Shown: positions 7,838-16,761, numbered from the stretch's first letter. The stretch: DNA of 64,000 nt from CBDEGK01 sp965237855 (GCA_965237855.1 CBDEGK010000008.1:992001-1056000), one strand, 5' to 3'. Notes: a model not told the origin generated them from the letters alone. A program made the numbers and translations.

Positions 7838-8596
7838 TTAAAACATCCTCGGGTGTTCGCTGACAGTACCGCCCTCCACCGGGAACTGGCCGCCGGTACA
7901 GTAGCTGGCATCGTCGGAGGCCAGGAACAGGGCCATGGCGGCCACTTCTTCGGGCCTGCCCATGCGGTTGAGGGGCGACATGCGATTCAACAGGGGTTCA
8001 ATTTCCGGCGCTGCGTTCATGGCCCCCTTTAAGATCGCAGTAGGGGTGGCGCCGGGGTGAATTGAATTGCAGCGGATGTTCAGTCCTTCATTGGCGCAGT
8101 AAACGGCAACGGATTTGGTCAGCCCCACCACGCCGGTTTTCGAGGTCACGTAAGCGACATCGCCCGGGATAGCAGCATAGGAGGTGGAGGAGGCGGTGTT
8201 GACGATGGAGCCGCCGTTGTTCATCAAGCGGATTGCCATTTGGCAGCCCAGCATCACGCCGGTCAGGTTGATGGCCAGCAAGCGGTTCCAGGTGGCCACG
8301 TCGGCGTCAACAATTGACTGGTTGGAGACAATGCCGGCGTTGTTCAGCAGGATATCGAGGGCACCGTGGCGATCTCTGAGTTCTGATTCCAGTGCCTGCC
8401 AGTCCGCTTCTGCGGCAACGTTCAGTTTGACGAAGATGGCGCCAGTCTCGCTGGCGATCTGCGTGCCGAGCTCTTCCTGCACATCCGCCAGGTAGACGCG
8501 GGCCCCTTCCGCGGTGAAACGTCGCACCATGGCTTCACCAATGCCGGAAGCGCCGCCGGTAATCACTGCTACTTTCCCTTCAATTCTGCCCGCCAC
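7838..8596 (-). CDS. Short-chain dehydrogenase/reductase (SDR), glucose-1-dehydrogenase-like
   Basis: A classical SDR of about 252 residues. It has the cofactor motif T-G-G-A-S-G-I-G-E near the N-terminus, N-N-A-G, a serine in N-T-A-S-S, and the catalytic Y-V-T-S-K. The early L-A-D-V suggests NAD(H). GTG 8596 is preferred because it has an AAGGAAAT ribosome site and gives the usual V-A-G-R-I-E-G-K-V-A start; an ATG 11 codons upstream (8629) is the alternative. It is divergent from the CYP153-like gene, so it may oxidise an alcohol made by that enzyme, though this is inference. Confidence 0.85.
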   Translation of the reverse strand: MAGRIEGKVAVITGGASGIGEAMVRRFTAEGARVYLADVQEELGTQIASETGAIFVKLNVAAEADWQALESELRDRHGALDILLNNAGIVSNQSIVDADVATWNRLLAINLTGVMLGCQMAIRLMNNGGSIVNTASSTSYAAIPGDVAYVTSKTGVVGLTKSVAVYCANEGLNIRCNSIHPGATPTAILKGAMNAAPEIEPLLNRMSPLNRMGRPEEVAAMALFLASDDASYCTGGQFPVEGGTVSEHPRMF

Positions 8597-8620
8597 CCGT
8601 ATTTCCTTGTTGTAATAGAG

Positions 8621-8648
8621 TTGATTCATGCTAGCACAGCGCTATAGT
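8621..8648 (+). promoter_or_regulatory. Candidate sigma70 promoter for the CYP153-like gene
   Basis: TTGATT (8621-8626) and TATAGT (8643-8648) with a 16-bp spacer lie 28 bp upstream of the P450 start and inside the divergent SDR leader. The match is visual only. Confidence 0.35.
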
Positions 8649-8675
8649 GAGCACTGCCTACATGAGGGTCCGACA

Positions 8676-9911
8676 ATGATTGAAGATATGGTGAATGCCG
8701 ATCCGGCAACCACGCCCCTGGATCAGATCAGCCTGACTGATCCAGAGTTATGGGCGGCCGACGGCCACTGGCCCTGGTTCGAGCGCCTGCGCCGTGAAGA
8801 CCCGGTTCACTACACGCCGGAGAGCCCGTTTGGACCCTACTGGTCGGTGACCCGCTACGAGGACATCATGACGGTGGACACCAATCACGAGGTGTTCTCA
8901 TCGGAGCCCGCCATCACGCTGCGTGATCCAGAGGAAGATTTTACCCTGCCCATGTTCATTGCCATGGATGAGCCCAATCACAGCCAGCAGCGCAGCGCGG
9001 TAAACCCGGCGGTGGGTTCGCGCAATCTGCCTAATTTTGCCGGTTTGATCCGTGAGCGGACACAATTGGTGTTGGACAGCCTGCCAGTGGGCGAACCATT
9101 CGACTGGGTGGACAAGGTCTCTATCGAACTCACCACCATGATGCTGGCGACCCTGTTTGATTTTCCCTTCGAGGAGCGACGCAAGCTGACGCGCTGGTCG
9201 GATATATCCACGGCGGTGCCAGGCTTTGGTGTGGTGGAGACAGAGGATGATCGCCGCGCCGGAATGCTGGAGTGCCTGGAATACTTCCAGGGCTTGTGGA
9301 ATCAGCGCGTAAATGGTGAGCCGGCCAACGACTTGATCTCGATGTTGGTGCAAGGCGAGGCGACCAAGGACATGGATCCCTTCACCTACCTCGGTAATCT
9401 CATATTATTGATCGTGGGGGGCAATGACACGACCCGCAATTCCATGACCGGCGGGGTGCTGGCACTGAACCAGTTCCCCGTGGAATATGACAAGTTGCGC
9501 GCCAATCCAAAACTGATTCCCTCCATGGTCTCGGAAATCATCCGCTGGCAAACCCCGCTGGCCTTTATGCGTCGCACGGCAATGGAAGATACTGAAATCG
9601 GCGGCAAGAAAATCGCCAAGGGTGACAAGATCGCCATGTGGTATGTGTCCGGCAACCGGGATGAAGACGCCTTTGAAAACCCGAATCAGTTCATTATTGA
9701 CCGGCCCAATGTGCGCAAGCACCTGTCTTTTGGTTACGGCATTCACCGCTGTATGGGAAGCCACCTCGCAGAATTGCAATTGCGCACCTTGTGGGAGGAA
9801 ATCCTTGAGCGATTCCAATTCGTGGAAGTGGTGGGTGAACCGGTGCGCACGCCGTCATCTTTCGTGAAGGGTTACCAGCACTTACCGGCGGTGTTACACC
9901 CCAAGGACTAG
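8676..9911 (+). CDS. Cytochrome P450, CYP153-like alkane/fatty-acid hydroxylase
   Basis: This soluble 411-residue bacterial P450 has the I-helix motif G-G-N-D-T-T-R-N-S, the E-x-x-R core in S-E-I-I-R-W-Q-T-P-L, and the heme loop F-G-Y-G-I-H-R-C-M-G. The phrases I-R-W-Q-T-P-L, M-R-R-T-A and L-W-E-E-I-L are those I associate with CYP153, the ferredoxin-dependent terminal hydroxylases of medium-chain alkanes and fatty acids. The subfamily call is from memory of the family, not a search. ATG 8676 has an AGGG ribosome site; the open frame extends 16 codons upstream. No ferredoxin or ferredoxin reductase gene is adjacent. Confidence 0.85.
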   Translation: MIEDMVNADPATTPLDQISLTDPELWAADGHWPWFERLRREDPVHYTPESPFGPYWSVTRYEDIMTVDTNHEVFSSEPAITLRDPEEDFTLPMFIAMDEPNHSQQRSAVNPAVGSRNLPNFAGLIRERTQLVLDSLPVGEPFDWVDKVSIELTTMMLATLFDFPFEERRKLTRWSDISTAVPGFGVVETEDDRRAGMLECLEYFQGLWNQRVNGEPANDLISMLVQGEATKDMDPFTYLGNLILLIVGGNDTTRNSMTGGVLALNQFPVEYDKLRANPKLIPSMVSEIIRWQTPLAFMRRTAMEDTEIGGKKIAKGDKIAMWYVSGNRDEDAFENPNQFIIDRPNVRKHLSFGYGIHRCMGSHLAELQLRTLWEEILERFQFVEVVGEPVRTPSSFVKGYQHLPAVLHPKD

Positions 9912-9932
9912 TGCAGTCTGCCCTCTATTTTT

Positions 9933-10694
9933 CTAGAAAGTCAGCCGCTCTTTCTCACTGACGAGCGGCTTGCCGGTGAGCAGCCGTCCCAGCTTCTTGA
10001 AGAAAACCTTGATGGGTTTATGTTCTTCAAACACGACGATAAACACCTTGCGGTGCTTCCCCTCGGGACACTGTATACGCTTTACCCCGTGCCATGAGTT
10101 GCCGCGGCGCCCGAATAAGATGCAGCGGTTGTCCATGGTCCGCGCTGGCCACTGTTGATCAAACTCGTCGAACTGGGGAGCACTGTAGGTGGGGAAGCGG
10201 CCGTTGTCATCGAGTATCACGGTTTCGCCGCCCCAGGCCGGGTCCCAATCATCAGGAGTATTCAGGTAGAAAATTTGCGAGCCAATCTTGCCCTTGGAAT
10301 CGCAGTGGGGTCCGACCTCTGCGCCAGGGGGGGTGTAGTGCCAGTGAAAGCGAAAACGAACCGAGGACACCTTGAGCAAGCGGCAGATAAATTCGCGATA
10401 GGTATCGCTCAGCATCTCTTCCATGAGTTGGGTCCAGGGGCCGGGTAACTCGATACCCTCTTCATAGTCCAGGATATAGCGGTCGTGGGAGGCCTGGCCG
10501 CTTTTGCGCTGCTTGCCGAAGGAGGGGGAAAAACCTTCCAGTGGTGGCATGGTGTCCAGCAGTTCCTGGTAGCTGTCCGGGTTGAAGAACCCCTGCGGAT
10601 TAGCCCATGGAAAAGGGTGTTTGTCCTGGAATTCGCGCTCATCGAAATTATTTATGAGCTCAAGATTCAGGTAGCGAATAGCTGTTTGCGTCAT
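9933..10694 (-). CDS. 2-oxoglutarate/Fe(II)-dependent oxygenase fold protein
   Basis: The 253-residue protein has the double-stranded beta-helix metal site of the 2OG-Fe(II) superfamily: P-H-C-D-S (H-x-D) near residue 130 and the distal histidine in S-W-H-G-V-K-R near 204. A basic residue pair in H-R-K-V-F about 14 residues later is suited to binding the 2OG carboxylate. The substrate is unknown; small-molecule or protein hydroxylation are both possible. It is convergent with the P450 and transcribed away from the TonB receptor. Confidence 0.78.
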   Translation of the reverse strand: MTQTAIRYLNLELINNFDEREFQDKHPFPWANPQGFFNPDSYQELLDTMPPLEGFSPSFGKQRKSGQASHDRYILDYEEGIELPGPWTQLMEEMLSDTYREFICRLLKVSSVRFRFHWHYTPPGAEVGPHCDSKGKIGSQIFYLNTPDDWDPAWGGETVILDDNGRFPTYSAPQFDEFDQQWPARTMDNRCILFGRRGNSWHGVKRIQCPEGKHRKVFIVVFEEHKPIKVFFKKLGRLLTGKPLVSEKERLTF

Positions 10695-10877
10695 TGAGGC
10701 GTCTTTTCCACTGAAATAATAAACTTAGTTTTAGGTAATTTTACCAAGGAAACCAAATGCCGATTTTATCCATGATACCAATTCATGTCGCGTTCTGAGA
10801 CATAATAGCTGGGCAATCTTACACAGGCGCCCAAGACCTGTTTTGACTCATATCAAACCAACTCAGGAGATTTATCC

Positions 10878-13121
10878 ATGGTAGGGAAATTTATCGGCAA
10901 GAAGTTGCCAATGGCTGCACTTGTTGCAGCAACGATGGCCGCGCAGGGAGCGTTTGCACAGGGCATGCTGGAAGAAGTGATTGTTACCGCCACCAAGCGT
11001 GTCGAATCACTGCAGGATACCCCGGTCGCAGTAACCGCTTATAATGCAGAAGCACTGGAAAATCTCGGTATCGCCAACCTGTCCGAACTCAGCGTGCAAG
11101 CACCCAGTTTACAGTCTTATGACTTTCCCACCGCATCGACAAATATCGCCATCTTCATCCGCGGCTTTGGCAACACCGATTCCCAGACCCTGACCATCGA
11201 CAACCCGGTCGGTATCTATCTCGATAATGTCTACGTCGCCCGCACCTCCGGCGCCACCCTGGACATTCTTGACCTGGAGCGGGTCGAAATTCTGCGTGGT
11301 CCGCAGGGCACCTTGTTTGGACGGAATTCGTCCGCGGGTTCGATCAATTTCATTACCAGGAAGCCCGGTGACGAACTGGCCGGTCGCATCCTGGTTGGTG
11401 GTGGTAACTTTGGCCTGGCCAGGGCATCCGGTTATGTCGACGTGCCCGTCGGCGACCAGCTCAGCTTCAAGCTGAGCGGTTCAGTGAAAGAGGAAGACGG
11501 CTGGGTGGAAAACGAAGGCCCCAATGACGTCGGCGGTCAGCCGGCCCATGATTTCTATGCCCAGGAAAGCCAGGGCTATCGTATTGCGGTCCGTTGGAAG
11601 GCGTCTGATACCTTCACCGCCGACTACGCCTACGACTGGTCCAAAGTGGATGCCACCGGACCTTATTACCAGTCACAGAAAGATGACCGCCAGGAAGAAA
11701 CCACGCACCTGTTTTTGGGCAATACCGCTTATCGCTATGTACTGCCCGAGAGCCAGAACAAGCACTATGGGCACAACCTGACCCTGGAATGGCATGTTTC
11801 TGACAGCATCACCCTGAAGTCCATCACCGGCTACCGTGAGATGGAAGAAACCAGTATCCAGAACTGGTCGGATACTTTGTTTTTCTCTACTAACCTGGAT
11901 TGGGAAACGCAGGCCTTCAGCCAGGAACTGCAAGTACTGGGCAATGCCTTTGACGACAGGTTCGAATACATCGCCGGCCTGTATTACTTCGAAGAAGAAG
12001 GTAAGAAGCACGAAACCCAGTACACCAACGGCGCTTTCCTGCCTGATTTCGTAATCATGGACGCCCTGGCCCTGCCGCTGTCGGAAGTGGGTCTGTTTTC
12101 GGGCGGTACTAATATGGGAGCGACCGTCTTTGATACCGACCTCAAGTCACAGGCTATTTTCGCCCAGGGAACATTCGCTGCAACAGACCGTCTGGACCTG
12201 ACCGTGGGTGTGCGCTACACCGAGGATGAACGCGACGCCGTGCGCAGTGTCGATGCCAGCAACCCGACCATTAACTTCCCGCCGGGTGCCAATGACGAAG
12301 ACTACGATCACACGGATTACAACCTGACCCTGGATTATGCGTTGACGGAGTCGGTGAACACTTATTTCCGTGTGGCCACTGGTTACCGGGCGGGTGGTTC
12401 TGCCGAGCGGGCGTTGGATTTCTCCCAGACCTTCAGCGAAGAAGAAAACACCACCTACGAACTGGGTCTTAAATCAGAATGGGCCGACAGCCGCTTGCGT
12501 ATCAACGCCGCCCTGTTCCGGTCAGATTATGAAGATCTGCTCCTGACCATATCCGGTGCGCCGCCCCTGTACGCATCTTTTGTAGAGGTGTTTAACGCGG
12601 GTGAAGCAGAAGTGACCGGTTTTGAACTGGACCTGACCGCCCTGGTGACGGAAAACACCATGATTACTTTCAACTATGCCTATCTCGACACTGAGTTAAG
12701 CGATGTCGTGGTACCTGATCAGAGCTTCCTGCGGGGCGGACCGCCCGCCAGCGACGTCGATTTGCGTGGTGTGGACATTTCCGATGCGACCTTTATCGCT
12801 TTCGCACCCAAGCACGCCTTCAGCCTCGCCCTGGACCACAGCTGGGACCTGAGTGTTGGTTCCCTGGATTTCCACATGAACTATGTTTTCCGTGACGAGG
12901 TGTTCTCACAGCCTGGCCTCGGTTTACCGGTTCCGGAATTGGGATTGCTCAACGGTCGCTTAACCCTGTCTGGCATGCAGATGGGTTCTACCGAGTGGAA
13001 AGTGGCCTTGTGGGGCAAGAACCTGACCGATGAGGAGGAAGAGGTCTATGACCTGTCTACCCTGGGTCACCAGTTCAACAAGCCACTGAGCTATGGTGTC
13101 GAACTCTCCATGGAGTTCTAA
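10878..13121 (+). CDS. TonB-dependent outer-membrane receptor
   Basis: The 747-residue precursor starts with a signal peptide (basic K-K-L-P, hydrophobic stretch, cleavage near A-F-A-Q). A TonB-box-like E-E-V-I-V-T-A and a plug domain (D-T-P-V-A-V-T-A, R-G-P-Q-G-T-L-F-G-R-N) follow, then a 22-strand barrel ending in an aromatic residue (M-E-F). It imports a scarce substrate across the outer membrane with TonB energy. Its type (R-V-E-S-L-Q-D-T-P) is common in marine gammaproteobacteria that take up steroids, terpenes or other hydrophobic compounds, so a link to neighbouring oxygenases is plausible. CAGGAG precedes the ATG. Confidence 0.93.
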   Translation: MVGKFIGKKLPMAALVAATMAAQGAFAQGMLEEVIVTATKRVESLQDTPVAVTAYNAEALENLGIANLSELSVQAPSLQSYDFPTASTNIAIFIRGFGNTDSQTLTIDNPVGIYLDNVYVARTSGATLDILDLERVEILRGPQGTLFGRNSSAGSINFITRKPGDELAGRILVGGGNFGLARASGYVDVPVGDQLSFKLSGSVKEEDGWVENEGPNDVGGQPAHDFYAQESQGYRIAVRWKASDTFTADYAYDWSKVDATGPYYQSQKDDRQEETTHLFLGNTAYRYVLPESQNKHYGHNLTLEWHVSDSITLKSITGYREMEETSIQNWSDTLFFSTNLDWETQAFSQELQVLGNAFDDRFEYIAGLYYFEEEGKKHETQYTNGAFLPDFVIMDALALPLSEVGLFSGGTNMGATVFDTDLKSQAIFAQGTFAATDRLDLTVGVRYTEDERDAVRSVDASNPTINFPPGANDEDYDHTDYNLTLDYALTESVNTYFRVATGYRAGGSAERALDFSQTFSEEENTTYELGLKSEWADSRLRINAALFRSDYEDLLLTISGAPPLYASFVEVFNAGEAEVTGFELDLTALVTENTMITFNYAYLDTELSDVVVPDQSFLRGGPPASDVDLRGVDISDATFIAFAPKHAFSLALDHSWDLSVGSLDFHMNYVFRDEVFSQPGLGLPVPELGLLNGRLTLSGMQMGSTEWKVALWGKNLTDEEEEVYDLSTLGHQFNKPLSYGVELSMEF

Positions 13122-13135
13122 GTAACGCCGCAACG

Positions 13136-13163
13136 AAAAAGCCGGGCATTGCCCGGCTTTTTT
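13136..13163 (+). terminator. Rho-independent terminator of the TonB receptor gene
   Basis: A-rich lead, then the GC stem AGCCGGGC/GCCCGGCT closed by a short ATT loop, then a run of six T. It begins 15 bp after the receptor stop codon. The A-run upstream would let it act in both directions. Confidence 0.9.
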
Positions 13164-13180
13164 ATGGGTCGGCTCTAGCG

Positions 13181-13237
13181 GGGTCGGCGGGTGATGTGGG
13201 TAAGTCGAAGACTTATCCACACTCCACCGACCCTTTT
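13181..13237. repeat. Long imperfect hairpin followed by TTTT in a convergent intergenic space
   Basis: GGGTCGG (13181) pairs with CCGACCC (13227-13233), and inside it GTGGGTAAGTC pairs with GACTTATCCAC around a GAA loop (centre near 13207), with one G-T mismatch in the inner arm. TTTT follows. It lies between the TonB receptor terminator and the stop of the convergent DUF1214 gene. It could be a second terminator or a REP-like unit. Confidence 0.5.
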
Positions 13238-13238
13238 A

Positions 13239-14333
13239 CTACAACTCGGCTACCTTCTTAACCGCCACCTCCAGTTCCGGGTGGTCGTCAGTGCCAATCC
13301 AGCGCCAGCACATGGTGCCGAGTTGGTGCCCGGCAGTGTCGATCCAGTTACCGCCGGCGTTGGGGTCGCTGTGAGTGACGTACAAGATAACCGAGCCATC
13401 GTCCTCGTACTTCGCCGTGTGCATGTTGACGGTGATCTTGTGAAAGCGGTAGTCGAGGGATTCCATCCAGTAGTTGTCCAGCTGAAAATTCCAGGTCTGG
13501 CACTCGGGGATGCGCGGCGCCTTGATAACCAGCACTTCGCCAGCGGCCAATTCCCAGTAGGAGTGGAAGTAGAAGATATTGGGGTCCCCGCCGATTGACT
13601 GACAATAGGCCTGGTCCGCGGGGGGTAAAGTATTGATGTCCGGTCGAAAGCTGGCGGACCAATCGGCGAACAGTTTAACGGTGCCGTGCAGGTAAGCGCT
13701 GACCCGGTTCAGGTCGCGATTCAGGCGCTCTGCGGAGTAGGCTGGCGGCGTGCCCTCCACATCAATTCGCTCAATATTAAGTTGTGCCGGTTTTTCGGTG
13801 CTGCGATCAAGGAAGGTCTGCCGGATATTCAGCGAGCGGGTTTTGTCGGTCAGTTTGACCCAGTTACCCGCCTGTTCTTTTTGACTGAGTATGATCTCGA
13901 AGCTACCGTCGTCGTTTACCTGCAGGTTTTTGTCATCGATAAAACCATCGGTAATCATGGTGCCATCGGTGCCGTAACCGCCGGAGATAGAGGCGAAACT
14001 CAGGTAGTAGACGCTGCCGCGATTGCCGCTGATCCGGTACTCGTATTCGCCGTTGATAGAGGCGCCCTGGTACTGGTTGTCGGGATTGTCGGCACCCATC
14101 TTGACCATGTTGCCGAGGCTGCGCATGGCGGGAAACTCCGGGCTGCCGCCTTCAATCGTAGATTCCAGCCCGTTGCGTAACAGTCGGGTGAGGTAACGAA
14201 ACCCCTCTGCGCGATCGAAGTCATTGTGCGGCGTGTCGTCGCGGGTGACCTGTTTGCCCAATTCTTTGAGGCTGTCGCAAAATTCGTCCCAGGCTGCGCC
14301 GCTGGCGACCTTTTGTGCAATGTCATCGCTCAT
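13239..14333 (-). CDS. DUF1214 domain protein
   Basis: The 364-residue protein has the DUF1214 C-terminal fold (I-K-A-P-R-I-P-E-C-Q-T-W-N-F-Q-L-D-N-Y-W and the later H-S-D-P-N-A-G-G-N-W-I-D-T-A-G-H). There is no signal peptide, so a cytoplasmic location is likely. The function is unknown; members often sit in lipid or steroid catabolic regions. ATG 14333 is chosen; the frame stays open 26 codons further upstream, into the end of the nitroreductase gene, without a better ribosome site. Last gene of a minus-strand operon with the nitroreductase, TlpA-like and YihY genes. Confidence 0.8.
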   Translation of the reverse strand: MSDDIAQKVASGAAWDEFCDSLKELGKQVTRDDTPHNDFDRAEGFRYLTRLLRNGLESTIEGGSPEFPAMRSLGNMVKMGADNPDNQYQGASINGEYEYRISGNRGSVYYLSFASISGGYGTDGTMITDGFIDDKNLQVNDDGSFEIILSQKEQAGNWVKLTDKTRSLNIRQTFLDRSTEKPAQLNIERIDVEGTPPAYSAERLNRDLNRVSAYLHGTVKLFADWSASFRPDINTLPPADQAYCQSIGGDPNIFYFHSYWELAAGEVLVIKAPRIPECQTWNFQLDNYWMESLDYRFHKITVNMHTAKYEDDGSVILYVTHSDPNAGGNWIDTAGHQLGTMCWRWIGTDDHPELEVAVKKVAEL

Positions 14334-14352
14334 AGTGAGTTTCTCCCTTGTG

Positions 14353-15000
14353 TTACTTAAAACTTGCGATTTCAGAAAGTGATTTACGACCGATGTCTGG
14401 CACGCTGGCATCGTCAGTCGGATACCCCACCACCAATATCATGGCCGGCTTTTCCGTATCCGGTCGATCCAGAATCTGGTTGAGAAATTTCATCGGGCTG
14501 GGGGTGTGGGTGAGGGTGGCCAGGCCGGCGTTGTGTAGCGCGGCAATTAGTAGCCCGGTGGCAATACCCACCGATTCCGGCACGTAGTAGTTTTTGTGTT
14601 TATTTCCTTGCGCGTCCACTTCGAACTTTTGGCCGAAGATAACAATCAAGTAGGGTGCGGTTTCTAGAAACGGTTTGTGTTCGTTTGTGCCCAGTGGCGC
14701 CAAGGCATCGAGCCAATCCTGGGGGGCGCGACGCTGGTAGAACTCTCGCTCTTCTTCTTCGGCCCCCTGTCTTATTTCCCGTTTGATGGCGGGATCGCTG
14801 ACCACGGCGAAGTGCCAGGGCTGACGATTCGCTCCGCTGGGGGCGCTGCCGGCGGTTCGCAGGCAGTCCTCAATAATTTCCAACGGTACCGGGCGCTCTG
14901 AAAAATCCCTGACCGTGCGGCGACGCCGCATCAACTCGAAAAACTGCCTGGCCCGTTCGGTCATTTCAGACAGTGGGTATTGTGTGAATGACAGCTTCAT
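14353..15000 (-). CDS. Nitroreductase-fold flavoprotein, iodotyrosine-deiodinase-like
   Basis: The 215-residue FMN protein begins with R-R-R-R-T-V-R-D-F and has T-A-G-S-A-P-S-G-A-N-R-Q-P-W, the nitroreductase FMN site. It is unusually close to animal iodotyrosine deiodinase (IYD): from memory of the human protein, the substrate lid residues Glu157, Tyr161 and Lys182 align with Glu84, Tyr88 (in E-E-E-E-R-E-F-Y) and Lys109 (in T-N-E-H-K-P-F-L). The tail V-G-Y-P-T-D-D-A-S-V-P-D also matches. Reductive dehalogenation of a halophenol is therefore a real possibility; a generic nitroreductase is the alternative. It lies 12 bp after the TlpA-like gene. Confidence 0.85.
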   Translation of the reverse strand: MKLSFTQYPLSEMTERARQFFELMRRRRTVRDFSERPVPLEIIEDCLRTAGSAPSGANRQPWHFAVVSDPAIKREIRQGAEEEEREFYQRRAPQDWLDALAPLGTNEHKPFLETAPYLIVIFGQKFEVDAQGNKHKNYYVPESVGIATGLLIAALHNAGLATLTHTPSPMKFLNQILDRPDTEKPAMILVVGYPTDDASVPDIGRKSLSEIASFK

Positions 15001-15012
15001 CGTGGCGGCGTC

Positions 15013-15453
15013 CTACTGCGCCAGCGTCAGCGCCGTCGCCAGGCTGTCGCTGGTTTGGGGACCTAACAGGCGCGCCATAATCTCGCCATCGGGGGTAATT
15101 ATCAGGGTCGTTGGTAATACCATGGGGCGAGCGTATCCCAACTGCGGGGACGGGTCCTCCTCCAATAGGGTGAATTTGATGCCCAGCTCACCGGCTTGAG
15201 CAAGTAACTCTTCACCGACGACACCATCGAAATTCACCGCGTATACCGAAGTCTCCGCAGCGTAGTCTTCAGCGAATTCGTTTAGCTCGGGTATTTCCTC
15301 GCGGCAGGGATGACACCAAATGGCCCAGTAGTTGATGACGATGGTGCGGCCGTCCCGGCTTAATTCGCCCAGGCCGGGTGCCTGCACGGGCTCGCCGCAG
15401 CTGCTCAGGCACAGGCACACGATCAGTCCCAGTGGGGCCAGGTATGGTTTCAT
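15013..15453 (-). CDS. TlpA/ResA-like thioredoxin-fold lipoprotein
   Basis: The 146-residue precursor has a hydrophobic leader ending in the lipobox L-S-S-C, so it is probably lipid-anchored on the periplasmic side. A thioredoxin fold with redox motif W-C-H-P-C (near residue 46) and a cis-proline region V-L-P-T-T-L follows. TlpA/ResA-type proteins reduce disulfides in cytochrome c maturation or other exported proteins. The ATG overlaps the YihY stop codon by four bases (ATGA), indicating translational coupling. Confidence 0.85.
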   Translation of the reverse strand: MKPYLAPLGLIVCLCLSSCGEPVQAPGLGELSRDGRTIVINYWAIWCHPCREEIPELNEFAEDYAAETSVYAVNFDGVVGEELLAQAGELGIKFTLLEEDPSPQLGYARPMVLPTTLIITPDGEIMARLLGPQTSDSLATALTLAQ

Positions 15454-16673
15454 TGTTCGAACAATTCAGCCAGGCTCATTTCCAGCAGGTCACGCTGCTG
15501 CTGACGTTGAGTCGCCAACATCGCGAGTGCGCGATCCATCCAGCCTTCGCCCTCTTTATCAAAATCGAGGTCCTCCAGCGAGACCTCACTGTTTACCCAC
15601 TCCTTGATCTGCCACACATGAACATCGTGCAGATCGCGAGCCAGCATGTAGGCACCTTTTTCATCAATACTCAGCAGCTTGCGTTTCAGCAGAACATCGC
15701 GAATCTTGATCCAGGTTTCGCTATCCAGACCGCGCGTGTCCCGGTTGGCTTCTTTGAGTATGCGCGCTTCCCCGATGCTGGCGCCGGTTTTTTGCTTGTC
15801 CCAGAACAGGTGTAAAACCGACAGGGCTTTAATCAGCGGCGGCCGCTTGCTGGCGGAGTCGCTCTGATAGGCGGCTAGCGAATTGACCACGACGCCGCCG
15901 GCGAGAACGATGTTCCAGGACACGTAAATCCACAGCAGGAACAGGGGAAAGGCCGCAAAGGCGCCATAGATAACAGTAATACTCGAACCCACCACCAGTT
16001 TGGTGAACAGGCTGCGGGCGATGTTGAACACAATGGCGGTAAGTATCCCGCCCAGCAGAGCGTGTTTGATCGGCACAGGGTAATTGGGTACTGCCGCATA
16101 GATCAGGGTGAAGGCCGCCCCTGTTAGGACGATGGGTGCAGCTTTCAAGGTAAAGCTGCCAATGCCAATAAAATCCATGTCCTCAAAAAATACTGCGGCG
16201 GAAGAAAGGTAGGTACTGATGCCCAGTGCTAGGCCAATGAAAATGGGACCGAGACTGAGTACCGCCCAGTACAGGAGAAAACTGGCTATGGGGCTGCGGT
16301 TGGTGCGGGCGCGCCAAATGATATTGAACGCGTTCTCAATATTGCGCAGCATCAAGACGGCTGTTACGACCAGGAAGGCGATTCCGATGCCGGTGAGGTT
16401 CTTCGCCTGCTGTGAGAAGTCGGCCAGGTAGGATTCCAACTCTGCTCCCGTTTCCGGAATCAGATTGTCAAATAGGAAAGCCTGTATTTGTTCGCCCACG
16501 CCCTGGAAGGTCGGTATGGCGGAGACCATGGCGTACATAACCGTCATCAACGGCACCAGGGCGAACAAGCTCATATAGGTGAGGGCGGCGGAACTGCGCA
16601 TGCAATCATCATCGAAGAAGCGCCGGGTGACGTATTGGCACCAGGGCCATAGTTGGGACAACTCGTATTGCAT
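15450..16673 (-). CDS. YihY/BrkB family inner-membrane protein
   Basis: The protein is about 407 residues and has the family's six transmembrane segments in the first 280 residues: A-L-T-Y-M-S-L-F-A-L-V-P-L early, I-E-N-A-F-N-I-I-W-R near 100, and Y-G-A-F-A-A-F-P-L-F-L-L-W near 230. A cytoplasmic tail of about 130 residues is longer than in E. coli YihY. It was once annotated as RNase BN, which is a misnomer. ATG 16673 is preferred; a GTG at 16709 would add 12 residues. The molecular role is unknown. First gene of the minus-strand operon, and divergent from the arsC-like gene as in Pseudomonas. Confidence 0.88.
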   Translation of the reverse strand: MQYELSQLWPWCQYVTRRFFDDDCMRSSAALTYMSLFALVPLMTVMYAMVSAIPTFQGVGEQIQAFLFDNLIPETGAELESYLADFSQQAKNLTGIGIAFLVVTAVLMLRNIENAFNIIWRARTNRSPIASFLLYWAVLSLGPIFIGLALGISTYLSSAAVFFEDMDFIGIGSFTLKAAPIVLTGAAFTLIYAAVPNYPVPIKHALLGGILTAIVFNIARSLFTKLVVGSSITVIYGAFAAFPLFLLWIYVSWNIVLAGGVVVNSLAAYQSDSASKRPPLIKALSVLHLFWDKQKTGASIGEARILKEANRDTRGLDSETWIKIRDVLLKRKLLSIDEKGAYMLARDLHDVHVWQIKEWVNSEVSLEDLDFDKEGEGWMDRALAMLATQRQQQRDLLEMSLAELFEQ

Positions 16674-16718
16674 GGCGGAAAGTATGGCATGTTTGCTGGT
16701 CTTGGGCACGAGCGGGTC

Positions 16719-16727
16719 TGGTATACT
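16719..16727 (+). promoter_or_regulatory. Extended -10 promoter element upstream of the arsC-like gene
   Basis: TGGTATACT fits the extended -10 consensus TGnTATAAT closely and lies 35 bp upstream of the GTG start. No convincing -35 hexamer is seen at the normal distance, which extended -10 promoters can tolerate. Confidence 0.4.
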
Positions 16728-16761
16728 CCCGGCTCCTACAATTCACCCCCTGGAAGCCCAC

